This document shows, in pieces, positions 1 to 8,534 of a stretch of 64,000 nucleotides of DNA. The stretch is taken from the NCBI GenBank assembly GCA_018241125.1, contig JAFEEL010000052.1:1-64000 (forward strand), written 5' to 3'. How positions within the stretch are numbered: position 1 is the stretch's first letter; each line of letters starts with the position of its first letter. A program made the translations under genes and the position numbers. Origin of the DNA: Pseudomonadota bacterium (GTDB lineage Bacteria > Pseudomonadota > Gammaproteobacteria > Xanthomonadales > Xanthomonadaceae). A model generated the notes under the pieces. It saw nothing but the letters and a program-made list of their open reading frames with translations. It searched no databases and had not been told where the DNA came from.

Positions 1-154
1 GCGGCATGGGCAAACCCCATGCGGCGCTCCACAGCAAACGGACAAAAACCGACCGCGCCTGATGCCGAAGGCGTCAAATTCGAGCGCCGGATGATCGAAT
101 CAAGGCGTTTTTCAACAGCCTGTTAGGTCCAGTTCGATCCGCACCGCGTGGCCG
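1..154. other. Left edge, no gene recognised
   Basis: No convincing coding region. A short inverted repeat (GCATGGG, loop, CCCATGC) sits near positions 5-22. It could belong to the 3' end of a feature outside the window. Confidence 0.4.
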
Positions 155-1411
155 TCATCCGGTGGCGAACGGCGGCAGCATCTTGTCGACGGCGACATTG
201 CGCAAGCTGACGTAGCGCGGCATCCCGTCTTTGCCGTAGGGCGGCGGCACCTGCCCGCGCAGCAGCGGTGCGAAGTAGCGACGGGCCGCCGGCGTGATGC
301 CGTGGCCGTCGTCGCGGATGAAGTGCGTGGGCAGCTTTTTTTCGCGGTTGGCCAGTTCCTCCAGCGGCGCCGGCGCGATCTTCCAGCGATACGGCGAATC
401 GGAGGTGCGCACGATCACCGGCATCACCGCGTTCAGGCCCTTGCGTGCGTAGCCGACCGCAGCGCGTCCGACCGCCAGCGCGTGCTTGAGGTCGGTCGCC
501 GAGGCGAGGTGACGCGCCGAGCGTTGCAGGTAGTCGGGCACCGTCCAGTGCACCTTGAGCCCGAGCTGGTCCTTGATCACCTGCGCCAGGTGTGGGGCGA
601 CGCCGCCGAGCTGGGCGTGGCCGAAGGCATCCACAGTGCCGGCTTCGGCGAGGAACTTGCCGTCGGCCCCGCGCACGCCCTCGGAGGCCACCACCACGCA
701 GTAACCCACCCGCGCCACCGTGGCCTGCACGCGGGCCAGAAAATCGGCTTCGTCGAACACCCGTTCGGGAAACAGGATCAGGTGCGGCGCATCGTCCACC
801 TTGTGCCCGGCCATGCCCGCAGCGGCGGCCAGCCAACCGGCGTGGCGGCCCATCGCCTCGTACACGAACACCTTGGTCGAGGTTTCCGCCATCGCCGCCA
901 CGTCCAGTGCCGCCTCACGCACTGAAACGGCGGTGTATTTGGCGGCCGAGGCAAAGCCCGGGCAGCAGTCGGTCACCGCCAGATCGTTGTCCACGGTCTT
1001 GGGCACGCCGATGCAGGCCAGCGGATAGCCGAACTCGACGGCGATTTTCGACAGCTTGAGCGCGGTATCGGCCGAGTCGTTGCCGCCGTTGTAGAGGAAC
1101 CAGCGGATGTCGTGGGCGCGGAAGACATCGATCAGCCGCTGGTACGGGGCGCGATCGACCTCCGGGGCCTTGAGCTTGTAACGGCAGGTGCCAAACGCCC
1201 CGCCGGGGGTGTGCGCCAGCGCGCGGATGGCGGCGGCCGATTCCTTCGAGGTGTCGATCAACTCCTCGCGCAGCGCGCCGAGGATGCCGTTGCGCGCGGC
1301 CAGCACCTTGATGTGGTGCTCGCGCGCGGCGTGGATGACCGCCGAGGCGGTGGCGTTGATGACTGCGGTGACGCCGCCCGATTGCGCGTACAGCAGGTTG
1401 CCTCTGGACAT
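155..1411 (-). CDS. pfp: 6-phosphofructokinase, PPi-dependent type
   Basis: Interconverts fructose-6-phosphate and fructose-1,6-bisphosphate; the family type suggests pyrophosphate rather than ATP as phosphoryl donor. The 418-residue protein opens with the glycine-rich LLYAQSGGVTAVIN motif. It has YNGGNDSADTA where ATP enzymes carry GGDGS, and PKTVDNDL, the catalytic TxDxD loop. MGRHAGWLA in the middle is the substrate-binding MGR motif. Length and the GGND signature fit the xanthomonad PPi-PFK clade. The ATG at 1409-1411 directly precedes the conserved N terminus. The gene is divergent from adk with about 150 bp between them. PPi dependence is inferred from motifs, not shown. Confidence 0.9.
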   Translation of the reverse strand: MSRGNLLYAQSGGVTAVINATASAVIHAAREHHIKVLAARNGILGALREELIDTSKESAAAIRALAHTPGGAFGTCRYKLKAPEVDRAPYQRLIDVFRAHDIRWFLYNGGNDSADTALKLSKIAVEFGYPLACIGVPKTVDNDLAVTDCCPGFASAAKYTAVSVREAALDVAAMAETSTKVFVYEAMGRHAGWLAAAAGMAGHKVDDAPHLILFPERVFDEADFLARVQATVARVGYCVVVASEGVRGADGKFLAEAGTVDAFGHAQLGGVAPHLAQVIKDQLGLKVHWTVPDYLQRSARHLASATDLKHALAVGRAAVGYARKGLNAVMPVIVRTSDSPYRWKIAPAPLEELANREKKLPTHFIRDDGHGITPAARRYFAPLLRGQVPPPYGKDGMPRYVSLRNVAVDKMLPPFATG

Positions 1412-1562
1412 GGCCTGCGCCTCGTTGGATGCGGTGGCGGCCGGAGGTGCGCCTGAACCCGGACATCCGGCAAGTCTTGATTGTCACGCCGCCAGCGGTT
1501 AGCGTGAACCGATCCACGCCGCGGCGGTTCGCAGTGGCGACATTACTCGGGAATCCAAGCGC

Positions 1563-2135
1563 ATGCGACTGGTACTTCTGGGCGCGCCGGGCTCCGGCAA
1601 GGGCACGCAGGCCGCGCGCCTGCGCGATCACTTCGGCGTCCCGCACATCTCCACCGGCGAACTGCTGCGCGCGGCGGTGCGCGCCGGTACGCCGATCGGG
1701 CTCAAGGCCAAGGCGGTGATGGACGCCGGTGGGCTGGTCTCCGACGAAATCGTGCTGACCATCCTCGAAGAGCGCCTGTCCGCCGGCGACACCGGCGCGG
1801 GCTACATCCTCGATGGCTACCCGCGCAACCTGTCCCAAGCCAATGCGCTGGACGTGCTGCTGGCAAGGCTCGCGCAGCCCGTCGAACGCGCCATTCAGCT
1901 CGACGTGGACAACGAATTGCTGATCGCGCGTCTGGCCGGGCGGGCATTGGCCGAAGGTCGCGCCGACGACAATCCCGAATCGGTGCGCAAGCGGCTGGAA
2001 GTCTATGACGCACAGACCGCGCCGGTGATCGACTACTACCGCCACCAGCAAAAGCTCACCTCGGTGGACGGCGTGGGCGCGATGGAAGAGGTATTCGAGC
2101 GGATCGTCGAGGCGCTGGGCAACCGGTTCGCATAA
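1563..2135 (+). CDS. adk: adenylate kinase
   Basis: Cytoplasmic enzyme converting AMP and ATP to two ADP. The P-loop GAPGSGKGTQAARL is at residues 7-20, the AMP-binding STGELLR at about 31-37, and DGYPRN at about 83-88. At 190 residues it is the short form that lacks the expanded LID insertion of the 214-residue E. coli enzyme. Gene order with the upstream divergent phosphofructokinase and downstream mpl fits xanthomonads. No strong Shine-Dalgarno sequence is evident, but the N terminus matches the family exactly. Confidence 0.95.
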   Translation: MRLVLLGAPGSGKGTQAARLRDHFGVPHISTGELLRAAVRAGTPIGLKAKAVMDAGGLVSDEIVLTILEERLSAGDTGAGYILDGYPRNLSQANALDVLLARLAQPVERAIQLDVDNELLIARLAGRALAEGRADDNPESVRKRLEVYDAQTAPVIDYYRHQQKLTSVDGVGAMEEVFERIVEALGNRFA

Positions 2136-2180
2136 ACAGCGCCGGTTCATCGCCGCGAGTCCTGAGTCGGCACGCTGCAG

Positions 2181-2220
2181 CCCCCCATCCCAACCTTCCC
2201 CCGCGCGCGGGGGAAGGAGA
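2181..2220. repeat. REP-like palindromic repeat, copy 1
   Basis: CCCCCATCCCAACC leads into a perfect 12-bp-arm palindrome (CCTTCCCCCGCG and its complement, 2194-2217). The same architecture, a C-rich palindrome flanked by a CACCCCCAT/GTGGGGG word, recurs at 3161, 11047, 11101 and 53280. It lies just after adk and may act as its terminator or mRNA stabiliser. Confidence 0.75.
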
Positions 2221-2239
2221 AAAATGCAAAGCTCGCGGC

Positions 2240-2670
2240 TTGAGTCCCGAGCCGCGAGTCCCGAGCCGCGAGTCCCGAATCCCGAATCCCGAGTCCCGAG
2301 TCCTTCAGTCCCGAGTCCTTCAGTCCCGAGTCCTTCAGTCCCGAGTCCTTCAGTCCCGAGTCCTTCAGTCCCGCGTCCTTCAGTCCCGAGTCCTTCAGTC
2401 CCGAGTCCTTCAGTCCCGAGTCCTTCAGTCCCGAGTCCCGAGTCCCGAGCCGCGAGTCCCGAGCCGCGAGTCCCGAATCCCGAATCCCGAATCCCGAGTC
2501 CCGAGCCGCGAGTCCCGAGCCGCGAGTCCCGAATCCCGAATCCCGAGTCCCGAGTCCCAAGTCCCGAGTCCCGAGCCGCGAGTCCCGAATCCCGAGTCCC
2601 GAGTCCTTCAGTCCTGAGTCCCGAGTCCCGAGCCCTTCAGTCCTTCAGTCCTTCAGTCCTTCAGTCCGGT
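2240..2670. repeat. Large heptamer/octamer tandem repeat array upstream of mpl
   Basis: About 430 bp built almost entirely from variants of the 7-bp word GAGTCCC (also GAATCCC and GAGCCGC). In the middle these combine with the 8-bp word CTTCAGTC to form nine tandem 15-bp units (about 2294-2430). The array ends in several pure CTTCAGTC copies (about 2630-2668). Long open frames cross it in several registers (SPSVP repeats) because the 15-bp unit is a multiple of three; none looks like a gene. The array abuts the mpl promoter region. Confidence 0.9.
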
Positions 2671-2676
2671 CATAAT
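2671..2676 (+). promoter_or_regulatory. Candidate -10 box of mpl (CATAAT)
   Basis: CATAAT lies 29 bp before the TTG start of mpl, right at the end of the tandem array. Any -35 element would therefore fall inside the CTTCAGTC octamer copies. Position and composition are seen; promoter function is inferred. Confidence 0.45.
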
Positions 2677-2704
2677 CGACCGTTCCATCCGCAGAGTCGT
2701 CCCC

Positions 2705-4192
2705 TTGAAACTCCACATCCTTGGCATCGCCGGCACCTTCATGGGCGGCGTGGCGGCGCTGGCGCGCGAACTGGGCCACTCGGTCGAGGGCAGCGACGCC
2801 AACATCTACCCGCCGATGAGCACGCAGCTCGAAGCCCTCGGCATCGCACTGGCGCAGGGTTATGCTGCGGAGAACATCGCCGCCGATACCGATGTCGTCG
2901 TGGTCGGCAATGCGCTCTCGCGCGGCAATCCGGCGGTCGAGCACGTGCTGGATGCGCAGATGAACTACACCTCCGGCGCGCAGTGGCTGGCCGAGCAGGT
3001 GCTGCCCGGGCGCACCACGCTGGCGGTCGCCGGCACCCACGGCAAGACCACCACCACCTCGATGCTGGCGTGGATCCTCGAAGCTTCCGGCCACGATCCG
3101 GGCTTCCTCGTCGGCGGCGTGCCGGAGAACTTCGGGGTGTCGGCACGGTTGGGGAGCAAGCCCCTCTCCCATCGGGAGAGGGGTGGGGGTGAGGGGCGGG
3201 GCCGTGATGTGGGGCACGGCGCGCGGATGCTCGTCGATGCCTTGCGTCCTTCATCTGGCGCGGGAAGCAGCGAGGACATTGCCTCTGGCCCCTTTTTTGT
3301 GGTCGAAGCCGACGAATACGACACCGCGTTTTTCGACAAGCGCAGCAAGTTCGTCCACTACCGCCCGCGCATCGCGATCCTCAACAATCTCGAATACGAT
3401 CACGCCGATATTTTCCCCGACGTGGCCGCAATCCAGCGCCAGTTTCACCACCTCGTGCGCACCGTGCCCGGCAATGGCCGGTTGATCGTCAATGGCGAAG
3501 ACGAGCGGCTGGCCGAAGTGTTGGCGATGGGTTGCTGGACGCCGGTGGAGCGCTTCGCGATGGCCGGCGAGGCGGAATGGACGCCACGCTTGATCGCCGC
3601 CGATGGCTCGCAGTTCGCGGTGCTCCATCGCGGCGTCGAGGTCGGCGTCGTGCGCTGGGAACTGCTGGGCGCGCACAACGTGATGAACGCGCTGGCCGCG
3701 ATCGCCGCCGCGCACGCGGTGGGTGTTGAACCGGCGCAAGCGATCACCGCCCTGCACGAGTTCCGCAGCGTGAAGCGGCGGCTGGAGGTGCTGGGCAATG
3801 CGCTCGGCATCACCGTGTACGACGACTTCGCGCACCATCCGACCGCGATCCGCACCACGCTCGCGGGCCTGCGCGCGCGCGTGGGCAAAGCGCGCATCGT
3901 GGTGGCGATGGAGCCGCGCAGCAACTCGATGCGGCTGGGCGCGCATTCGCAGCAGATCGCGCCGTCGCTGGACGCTGCCGACGCGGTCGTCTTCCTGCGC
4001 CGCGCCGAACTGCCGTGGGACGCCGGCAAGGTGATCGCCGACTTGCGTGGCTCCGGCGTGGCGGTGCCGAGCGTGGATGCACTGATCGGGCAACTGCGCG
4101 AAGTCGCGCGCGATGGCGACCACGTGGTGTTCATGTCCAACGGCGGTTTCGAGGGCGCGCCGCGCAGGTTCCTGGCGGCATTGCGTGGCTGA
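2705..4192 (+). CDS. mpl: UDP-N-acetylmuramate:tripeptide ligase (murein recycling) with in-frame repeat insertion
   Basis: Joins recycled L-Ala-D-Glu-mDAP tripeptide to UDP-MurNAc in cell-wall recycling. The Mur-ligase features are HILGIAGTFMGGVA at the N terminus, the ATP loop GTHGKTTTTSML near residues 112-123, EADEYD, LNNLEYDHADIF and the C-terminal DDFAHHPTAI. The start must be the TTG at 2705, because the family N terminus begins there and no ATG is near. The 495 residues exceed the usual 455-460. The excess is a block of about 40 residues (about 152-193) between SARLG and the FFVVEADEYD strand; it begins with a REP-like repeat (3161-3200). The insertion is in frame, so the enzyme may still work. 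Family assignment is secure. Confidence 0.93.
   Translation: MKLHILGIAGTFMGGVAALARELGHSVEGSDANIYPPMSTQLEALGIALAQGYAAENIAADTDVVVVGNALSRGNPAVEHVLDAQMNYTSGAQWLAEQVLPGRTTLAVAGTHGKTTTTSMLAWILEASGHDPGFLVGGVPENFGVSARLGSKPLSHRERGGGEGRGRDVGHGARMLVDALRPSSGAGSSEDIASGPFFVVEADEYDTAFFDKRSKFVHYRPRIAILNNLEYDHADIFPDVAAIQRQFHHLVRTVPGNGRLIVNGEDERLAEVLAMGCWTPVERFAMAGEAEWTPRLIAADGSQFAVLHRGVEVGVVRWELLGAHNVMNALAAIAAAHAVGVEPAQAITALHEFRSVKRRLEVLGNALGITVYDDFAHHPTAIRTTLAGLRARVGKARIVVAMEPRSNSMRLGAHSQQIAPSLDAADAVVFLRRAELPWDAGKVIADLRGSGVAVPSVDALIGQLREVARDGDHVVFMSNGGFEGAPRRFLAALRG
3161..3200. repeat. REP-like repeat, copy 2, inside mpl
   Basis: CCCCTCTCCC-ATC-GGGAGAGGGG followed by TGGGGGTGAGGGG, the same hairpin plus G-rich tail as the other copies. 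It is read through in frame as part of the extra segment of Mpl. Confidence 0.8.
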
Positions 4193-4281
4193 ATGCAATC
4201 GGTTGATCCGCATCGAAGCAGGGTGTGCGGCGCTTCCGGATCAGCCCAAGAGCAGTGACTGGTAACGAATCCAAGATCGTC

Positions 4282-4361
4282 ATCCCGGCCAGAGCCGGGA
4301 TCCACTTTGATGTTCTGATGCCTGCGCTACATGCACAATGGGTCCCGGCTGATGCCGGGAC
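4282..4361. repeat. Two-hairpin intergenic repeat element
   Basis: Hairpin ATCCCGGC-caga-GCCGGGAT (4282-4301), then a CCACTTTGATGTTCTGATGCC spacer, an ACAATGG word, and a second hairpin GTCCCGGC-tgat-GCCGGGAC (4342-4361). This layout is typical of a dispersed, MITE-like intergenic repeat of xanthomonads. It fills most of the 226 bp between mpl and the SDR gene; no gene is seen there. Confidence 0.7.
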
Positions 4362-4418
4362 GGCGGCACTCAGGCCCCGCGCTCATTTCGTGCAATCTTG
4401 GCAAATCCGGAGACGACC

Positions 4419-5237
4419 ATGTCCAACCTGCGCGGCAAGACCTTGTTCATCACCGGCGCATCGCGCGGCATTGGCCTGGCGATCGGCCTGCGCGCGGCGC
4501 GCGACGGCGCCAACGTCGTCATCGCTGCCAAATCCAACGTGCCCAATCCCAAGCTGCCCGGCACCATCCACAGCGCCGCCAAGGCCATAGAGGAAGCCGG
4601 CGGAAAGGCGCTGCCCATCCAGTGCGACATCCGCGAAGAAGATCAGGTGCAAGCTGCGGTCGCGCAGACGGTGGAGCGCTTCGGCGGCATCGACATCCTC
4701 GTCAACAACGCCAGCGCGATCTGGCTGCGCGGCACGCTCGACACGCCGATGAAGCGTTTCGACTTGATGAGCCAAGTCAACGCGCGCGGCACGTTCTTGT
4801 GCGCGCAAGCGTGTTTGCCGCATCTGTTGAAGGCCGCCAACCCGCACATCCTCACCCTCGCGCCACCTCCGTCGCTCGATCCCAAATGGTGGGCTCCCCA
4901 CACCGGCTACACGCTGGCGAAGATGGGCATGAGCTTGGTGACGCTCGGTTTGGCCGCGGAGTTTGGTCCTCGCGGCGTGGCGGTCAACGCGCTGTGGCCG
5001 CGCACGGTGATCGCCACCGACGCGCTGAAGATGATCCCGGGCGTGGATCTGCAACGCTGCCGCAAGCCCGAGATTCTGGCCGACGCCGCGCACGCGATCC
5101 TGACCACGCCGGCCCGCGAGCTGTGCGGGCGTTTCATCATCGACGAGGACATCCTGCGCGAACGCGGCATGACGGATTTCAGCAACTACGCGGTCGACCC
5201 GTCGCAGCCGTTGCTGACGGATTTGTTTCTGGATTGA
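4419..5237 (+). CDS. SDR-family NAD(P)-dependent oxidoreductase
   Basis: Short-chain dehydrogenase/reductase of 272 residues. The Rossmann motif TGASRGIG is near residues 11-18, and NNASA replaces the usual NNAG near residue 95. The active-site region TLAPPPSLDPKWWAPHTGYTLAK carries Y and K in YxxxK spacing. It belongs to the HSDL2/SCP2-associated SDR type, where the loop before the Tyr is longer. The start at 4419 is preferred over an upstream TTG because GGAG precedes it by 7 bases. The substrate is unknown. The exported aspartyl-protease-like gene begins 4 bases after its stop, so the two are probably co-transcribed. Confidence 0.85.
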   Translation: MSNLRGKTLFITGASRGIGLAIGLRAARDGANVVIAAKSNVPNPKLPGTIHSAAKAIEEAGGKALPIQCDIREEDQVQAAVAQTVERFGGIDILVNNASAIWLRGTLDTPMKRFDLMSQVNARGTFLCAQACLPHLLKAANPHILTLAPPPSLDPKWWAPHTGYTLAKMGMSLVTLGLAAEFGPRGVAVNALWPRTVIATDALKMIPGVDLQRCRKPEILADAAHAILTTPARELCGRFIIDEDILRERGMTDFSNYAVDPSQPLLTDLFLD

Positions 5238-5241
5238 AGTG

Positions 5242-6249
5242 ATGCGCAATTGCTACCACATCTGCACGTTGATCGCTGCCTGCATCGCTTTGCTGCCAGT
5301 GGCTTACGCCGACAAGCGGATGTCGATTCCGGTCGATTACGAGGCAGGCCACTACTACGCGGTGCCGGAGACGACCGGCGGACAACGACTGCGGCTGCTC
5401 GTGGATACCGGCGGCGCGGGCGGCAGCGGGTTGTATGTCATCAACGCACCGACGGCAAAGCGGTTGGGCCTGAAGGTCGACGACTGCGCTCTGGGCGATG
5501 AGCATGCAGGCGTCGTCGCGGCGATCGGATGGCGCGAAGGCAAGGCATTGCCGGTATCCGCGCATTCGGCCTGCAATGCGGTCGCGCTGGTGTCGAAGGA
5601 CTATGGCCTGACCGAGGGCATCGATGGAGTGCTGGGTGCGGGCTACTTGCCCGGTCATGTCTGGACGTTCGATTATCCTGACAAACGGCTCTGGTTGGAG
5701 CCGGTCGCATGGCGACCGGCAGCGACCGCACACCGCACCGAGCTTGGGTTCGAGTTGAACGAGCACGGCGGGTTGGCGACAGGCTTTCCGCGTATCCAAA
5801 TCCACGTCGATGGGCAAGCCGTCGACCTTCTGCTCGACACCGGCGCGACCGCAAAGCCGACCGCCGTTGGCGAACGTGCCAGCGGCATCCCGACCGTACG
5901 CGGCATCGGCGTGACCTCCTACATCACGACCGGAGTCTTCAACCGCTGGCACAGTGCGCATCCGAACTGGCGGGTGGTGGGTGCGGGCGATGATCTACTT
6001 GGCTCTCGCTTCGAGTCGCGGTTGATCGAAGTGCCGCAGATTGAAGTCGCGGGTTGGAAACTCGGGCCGGTCTGGTTCACCGAACGTCCCGATGGCGCGT
6101 TTCGAGGACAGATGTCGCAGTGGATGGACCGTCCCATCGACGGTTCGCTCGGTGCGAACGTGCTGGCGCACTTCGTGATGACGCTGGACTATCCACGCCG
6201 TGCGTTGTGGCTGGATTGCGCGCACGGCTGCGGCGCATCCGGCAAGTAA
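5242..6249 (+). CDS. Exported retropepsin-like aspartyl protease family protein
   Basis: 335 residues with an N-terminal hydrophobic segment ending in a probable signal-peptidase site (VAYADK). Two copies of the aspartyl-protease signature are present, LLVDTGG near residue 53 and LLLDTGA near residue 196, each opening a half of about 150 residues. That is the arrangement of a two-lobed retropepsin-like fold in one chain. The first motif is DTGG rather than DTGA/S, so catalysis is not certain. It follows the SDR gene by 4 bases. No partner or substrate is evident from the sequence. Confidence 0.65.
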   Translation: MRNCYHICTLIAACIALLPVAYADKRMSIPVDYEAGHYYAVPETTGGQRLRLLVDTGGAGGSGLYVINAPTAKRLGLKVDDCALGDEHAGVVAAIGWREGKALPVSAHSACNAVALVSKDYGLTEGIDGVLGAGYLPGHVWTFDYPDKRLWLEPVAWRPAATAHRTELGFELNEHGGLATGFPRIQIHVDGQAVDLLLDTGATAKPTAVGERASGIPTVRGIGVTSYITTGVFNRWHSAHPNWRVVGAGDDLLGSRFESRLIEVPQIEVAGWKLGPVWFTERPDGAFRGQMSQWMDRPIDGSLGANVLAHFVMTLDYPRRALWLDCAHGCGASGK

Positions 6250-6294
6250 AAACGCAGAAATGTCCCACTGATCAAACGGTTCGGCACCGCGCGA

Positions 6295-7587
6295 TCAACC
6301 TGCTTGCGATGCCTGCCGGAACGCGCCGCGCGCGGCATCCAAGGTCTCGGCGAGGTCCTGCTCGCTGTGGGCACTGGACATGAAGCCGGCTTCGAACGCC
6401 GATGGCGCAAGGTACACGCCACGATCCAGCATGGCGTGGAAGAAGCGCCGGAACATCGCTACGTCGCAGGCAGTGGCCTGCGCGTAGCTCTGGATTTTTT
6501 CCTCGGCGCTGAAGAACAAACCGAACATTCCGCAGACGCGGTTGGTGGTGAACGGCACGCCGGCTTCGATCGCGACGGCGAGCAGGCCGTCGGTGAGCAG
6601 GCGGGTCTTGCGGTGCAGTTCGTCGTGGAAACCGGGCTGCTGGATCAACTCCAGCGTCGCCAGACCGGCGGCCATCGCCACCGGGTTGCCGCTGAGCGTG
6701 CCGGCCTGGTAGATCGGGCCGCTGGGTGCGATCTGCTGCATCAGGTCGCGGCGTCCGCCGTAAGCGCCCACCGGCATGCCGCCGCCGATGATCTTGCCGA
6801 AGGTGGTCAGGTCGGGCGTCACGCCGTACAGCGCTTGCGCGCCGCCCAGCGCCACCCGGAAGCCGGTCATCACCTCGTCGAAGATCAGCAGTACGCCGTG
6901 CGTGCTGCACAGTGCGCGCAGGTGTTGCAGGTAGCCATCCTTGGGCGGGATGCAGTTGGCGTTGCCGACGACGGGTTCGATGATGAGTGCGGCGATGGAC
7001 GACCCATGCGCGTCGAACAGCGCCGTGGCCGCGTCGAAATCGTTGTAGGGCAGGGTGAGGGTGAGATCGGCCAGTGCGGTGGGCACGCCCGGCGAATCGG
7101 GCAGGCCGAGCGTGAGCGCGCCCGAGCCGGCCTTGACCAGAAACGAATCGCCGTGGCCGTGGTAGCAGCCCTCGAACTTGACGATGCGCGAGCGTCCGGT
7201 CGCGCCGCGCGCGAGCCGGATCGCCGACAGCGTGGCCTCGGTGCCGGAGTTCACCATCCGCAGCATCTGCACCGAGGGCACGAGGCGCGTGATGGTTTCG
7301 GCCATCGTCACTTCCAGCGCGTTGGGCACGCCGAACGACAGTCCGTCGCGCATCACCTTCGCCACCGTGTCGAGCACCTGCGGATGCGCGTGGCCGGCGA
7401 TCATCGGTCCCCACGAACCGACGTAATCGATGTAGCGCTTGCCTTCGACATCCCACAGGTACGCGCCTTGCGCACGCTGCGCGAAGAAGGGCTCGCCGCC
7501 GACCGAGCGGAACGCGCGCACCGGCGAGTTGACGCCGCCGGGCAGCAACTGCAATGCGCGCTGGAACAGTTCGTGATTGTTGGCCAT
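6295..7587 (-). CDS. hemL: glutamate-1-semialdehyde 2,1-aminomutase
   Basis: PLP enzyme making 5-aminolevulinate in the C5 haem pathway. The 430-residue protein has [15 protein letters not shown] near the N terminus, the [17 protein letters not shown] cofactor loop, [10 protein letters not shown], and the Schiff-base lysine in [17 protein letters not shown] near residue 266. Length matches the family. It lies 9 bp downstream of thiE on the same strand and probably shares its transcript. Confidence 0.96.
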   Translation of the reverse strand: MANNHELFQRALQLLPGGVNSPVRAFRSVGGEPFFAQRAQGAYLWDVEGKRYIDYVGSWGPMIAGHAHPQVLDTVAKVMRDGLSFGVPNALEVTMAETITRLVPSVQMLRMVNSGTEATLSAIRLARGATGRSRIVKFEGCYHGHGDSFLVKAGSGALTLGLPDSPGVPTALADLTLTLPYNDFDAATALFDAHGSSIAALIIEPVVGNANCIPPKDGYLQHLRALCSTHGVLLIFDEVMTGFRVALGGAQALYGVTPDLTTFGKIIGGGMPVGAYGGRRDLMQQIAPSGPIYQAGTLSGNPVAMAAGLATLELIQQPGFHDELHRKTRLLTDGLLAVAIEAGVPFTTNRVCGMFGLFFSAEEKIQSYAQATACDVAMFRRFFHAMLDRGVYLAPSAFEAGFMSSAHSEQDLAETLDAARGAFRQASQAG

Positions 7588-7596
7588 GCGGTGTTT

Positions 7597-8229
7597 TCAG
7601 TCCTCGTGCCCGAAGGCGTCGATGTAGGCGCGTGCCGCCGCTGCGGGGTCGTGCGCGGCCCACAGGCCGGAAATCACCGCGACCATGTCTGCGCCGGAAG
7701 CGCGCAGCGCGGCCACGTGCGCTGGCTTGATGCCGCCGATGGCGGCCAGCGGCAGGCCCAGCGACTTGGCTTCGCGCAAGATCGCCGGATCGGCGACGGG
7801 CGCATCGGGCTTGCTCGGGCTGGGGTGGAAGGCGCCGAACGCGAGGTAGTCGGCACCGGCTTTTTTCGCCGCCTGCGCACGTTCGATGCTGGCATGGCAG
7901 GTGACGCCGATCAAGGCGTGCTCGCCCAGTTCCTCGCGGGCGGTGGCCACCGCGCCGTCACCCACGCCCAGATGCACGCCGTCCGCCTGCACTTGCCGCG
8001 CCAACGCGATGTCGTCGTTGACGATCAACGGCACGTCGTAGGGCAGGCACGTCAGTTTCAACGCCAGTGCCTGCTCCATGCGCAAGCTGGCGTCGCCGCG
8101 CTTGTTGCGATACTGCAACAGCGCGATGCCTTGATCGAGCACCTTGCCGACCCGCTGCAGCAGGCGACGGGTGTCGGCGTCCTCCGGCGTGATGGCGTAC
8201 AGGCCCCGCAAGGGCCGATGGTTGCGCAT
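7597..8229 (-). CDS. thiE: thiamine-phosphate synthase
   Basis: Condenses HMP-PP and the thiazole phosphate to thiamine monophosphate. The TIM-barrel protein of 210 residues shows GLYAITPE, LLQYRNKRG, LIVNDDIALA, GVHLGVGDG, HPSPSKPDAP and the phosphate-binding AIGGI near the C terminus. A longer frame extends upstream to 8328, but the family N terminus fits the ATG at 8229. The gene is divergent from rubredoxin and followed closely by hemL. Confidence 0.93.
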   Translation of the reverse strand: MRNHRPLRGLYAITPEDADTRRLLQRVGKVLDQGIALLQYRNKRGDASLRMEQALALKLTCLPYDVPLIVNDDIALARQVQADGVHLGVGDGAVATAREELGEHALIGVTCHASIERAQAAKKAGADYLAFGAFHPSPSKPDAPVADPAILREAKSLGLPLAAIGGIKPAHVAALRASGADMVAVISGLWAAHDPAAAARAYIDAFGHED

Positions 8230-8299
8230 GCTCGCTTCCCCCCGGTCGCGCAAAATGCGAAAATCCAAGGCCCCTAGTGTCGCACGCGAAGCCCCGATC

Positions 8300-8497
8300 A
8301 TGAATGCCACCGCGCCGGTCGCCGCCACCTACCGCACCTGGATGTGCGTGGTGTGCGGGTTCATCTACGACGAAGCGCAGGGCCTGCCCGACGAGGGCAT
8401 CGCCCCGGGGACGCGCTGGGAAGACGTGCCCGATACGTGGTGCTGCCCGGATTGCGGTGTCACCAAGGACGATTTCGAGATGATGCCGCTGGGTTGA
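8300..8497 (+). CDS. rubredoxin
   Basis: Small electron carrier of 65 residues with one iron held by four cysteines in two CxxC knuckles, CVVCGFIYDEAQG and CCPDCGVTKDDF. The aromatic and acidic core of classical rubredoxins (Y, W, PDTW) is present. The start at 8300 leaves a typical N-terminal extension. It is divergent from thiE with a 70-bp shared promoter region. Candidate partners in this order include alkane or other oxygenases, but none is nearby. Confidence 0.95.
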   Translation: MNATAPVAATYRTWMCVVCGFIYDEAQGLPDEGIAPGTRWEDVPDTWCCPDCGVTKDDFEMMPLG

Positions 8498-8534
8498 GGC
8501 GTTGCGTCCGCGCGCTGCGTTGGCGAGCGTGAGT

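Noticed and set aside
2294-2430. Regular repeats suggesting a CRISPR array
   Set aside because: Units are contiguous 15-mers without unique spacers, and no cas gene is present.
2224-3192. Long frames rich in SPSVP and SRVLQ repeats that could be taken for a proline-rich surface protein
   Set aside because: They arise from the tandem array because its 15-bp unit is a multiple of three; open frames occur on both strands and run into mpl in the wrong frame.
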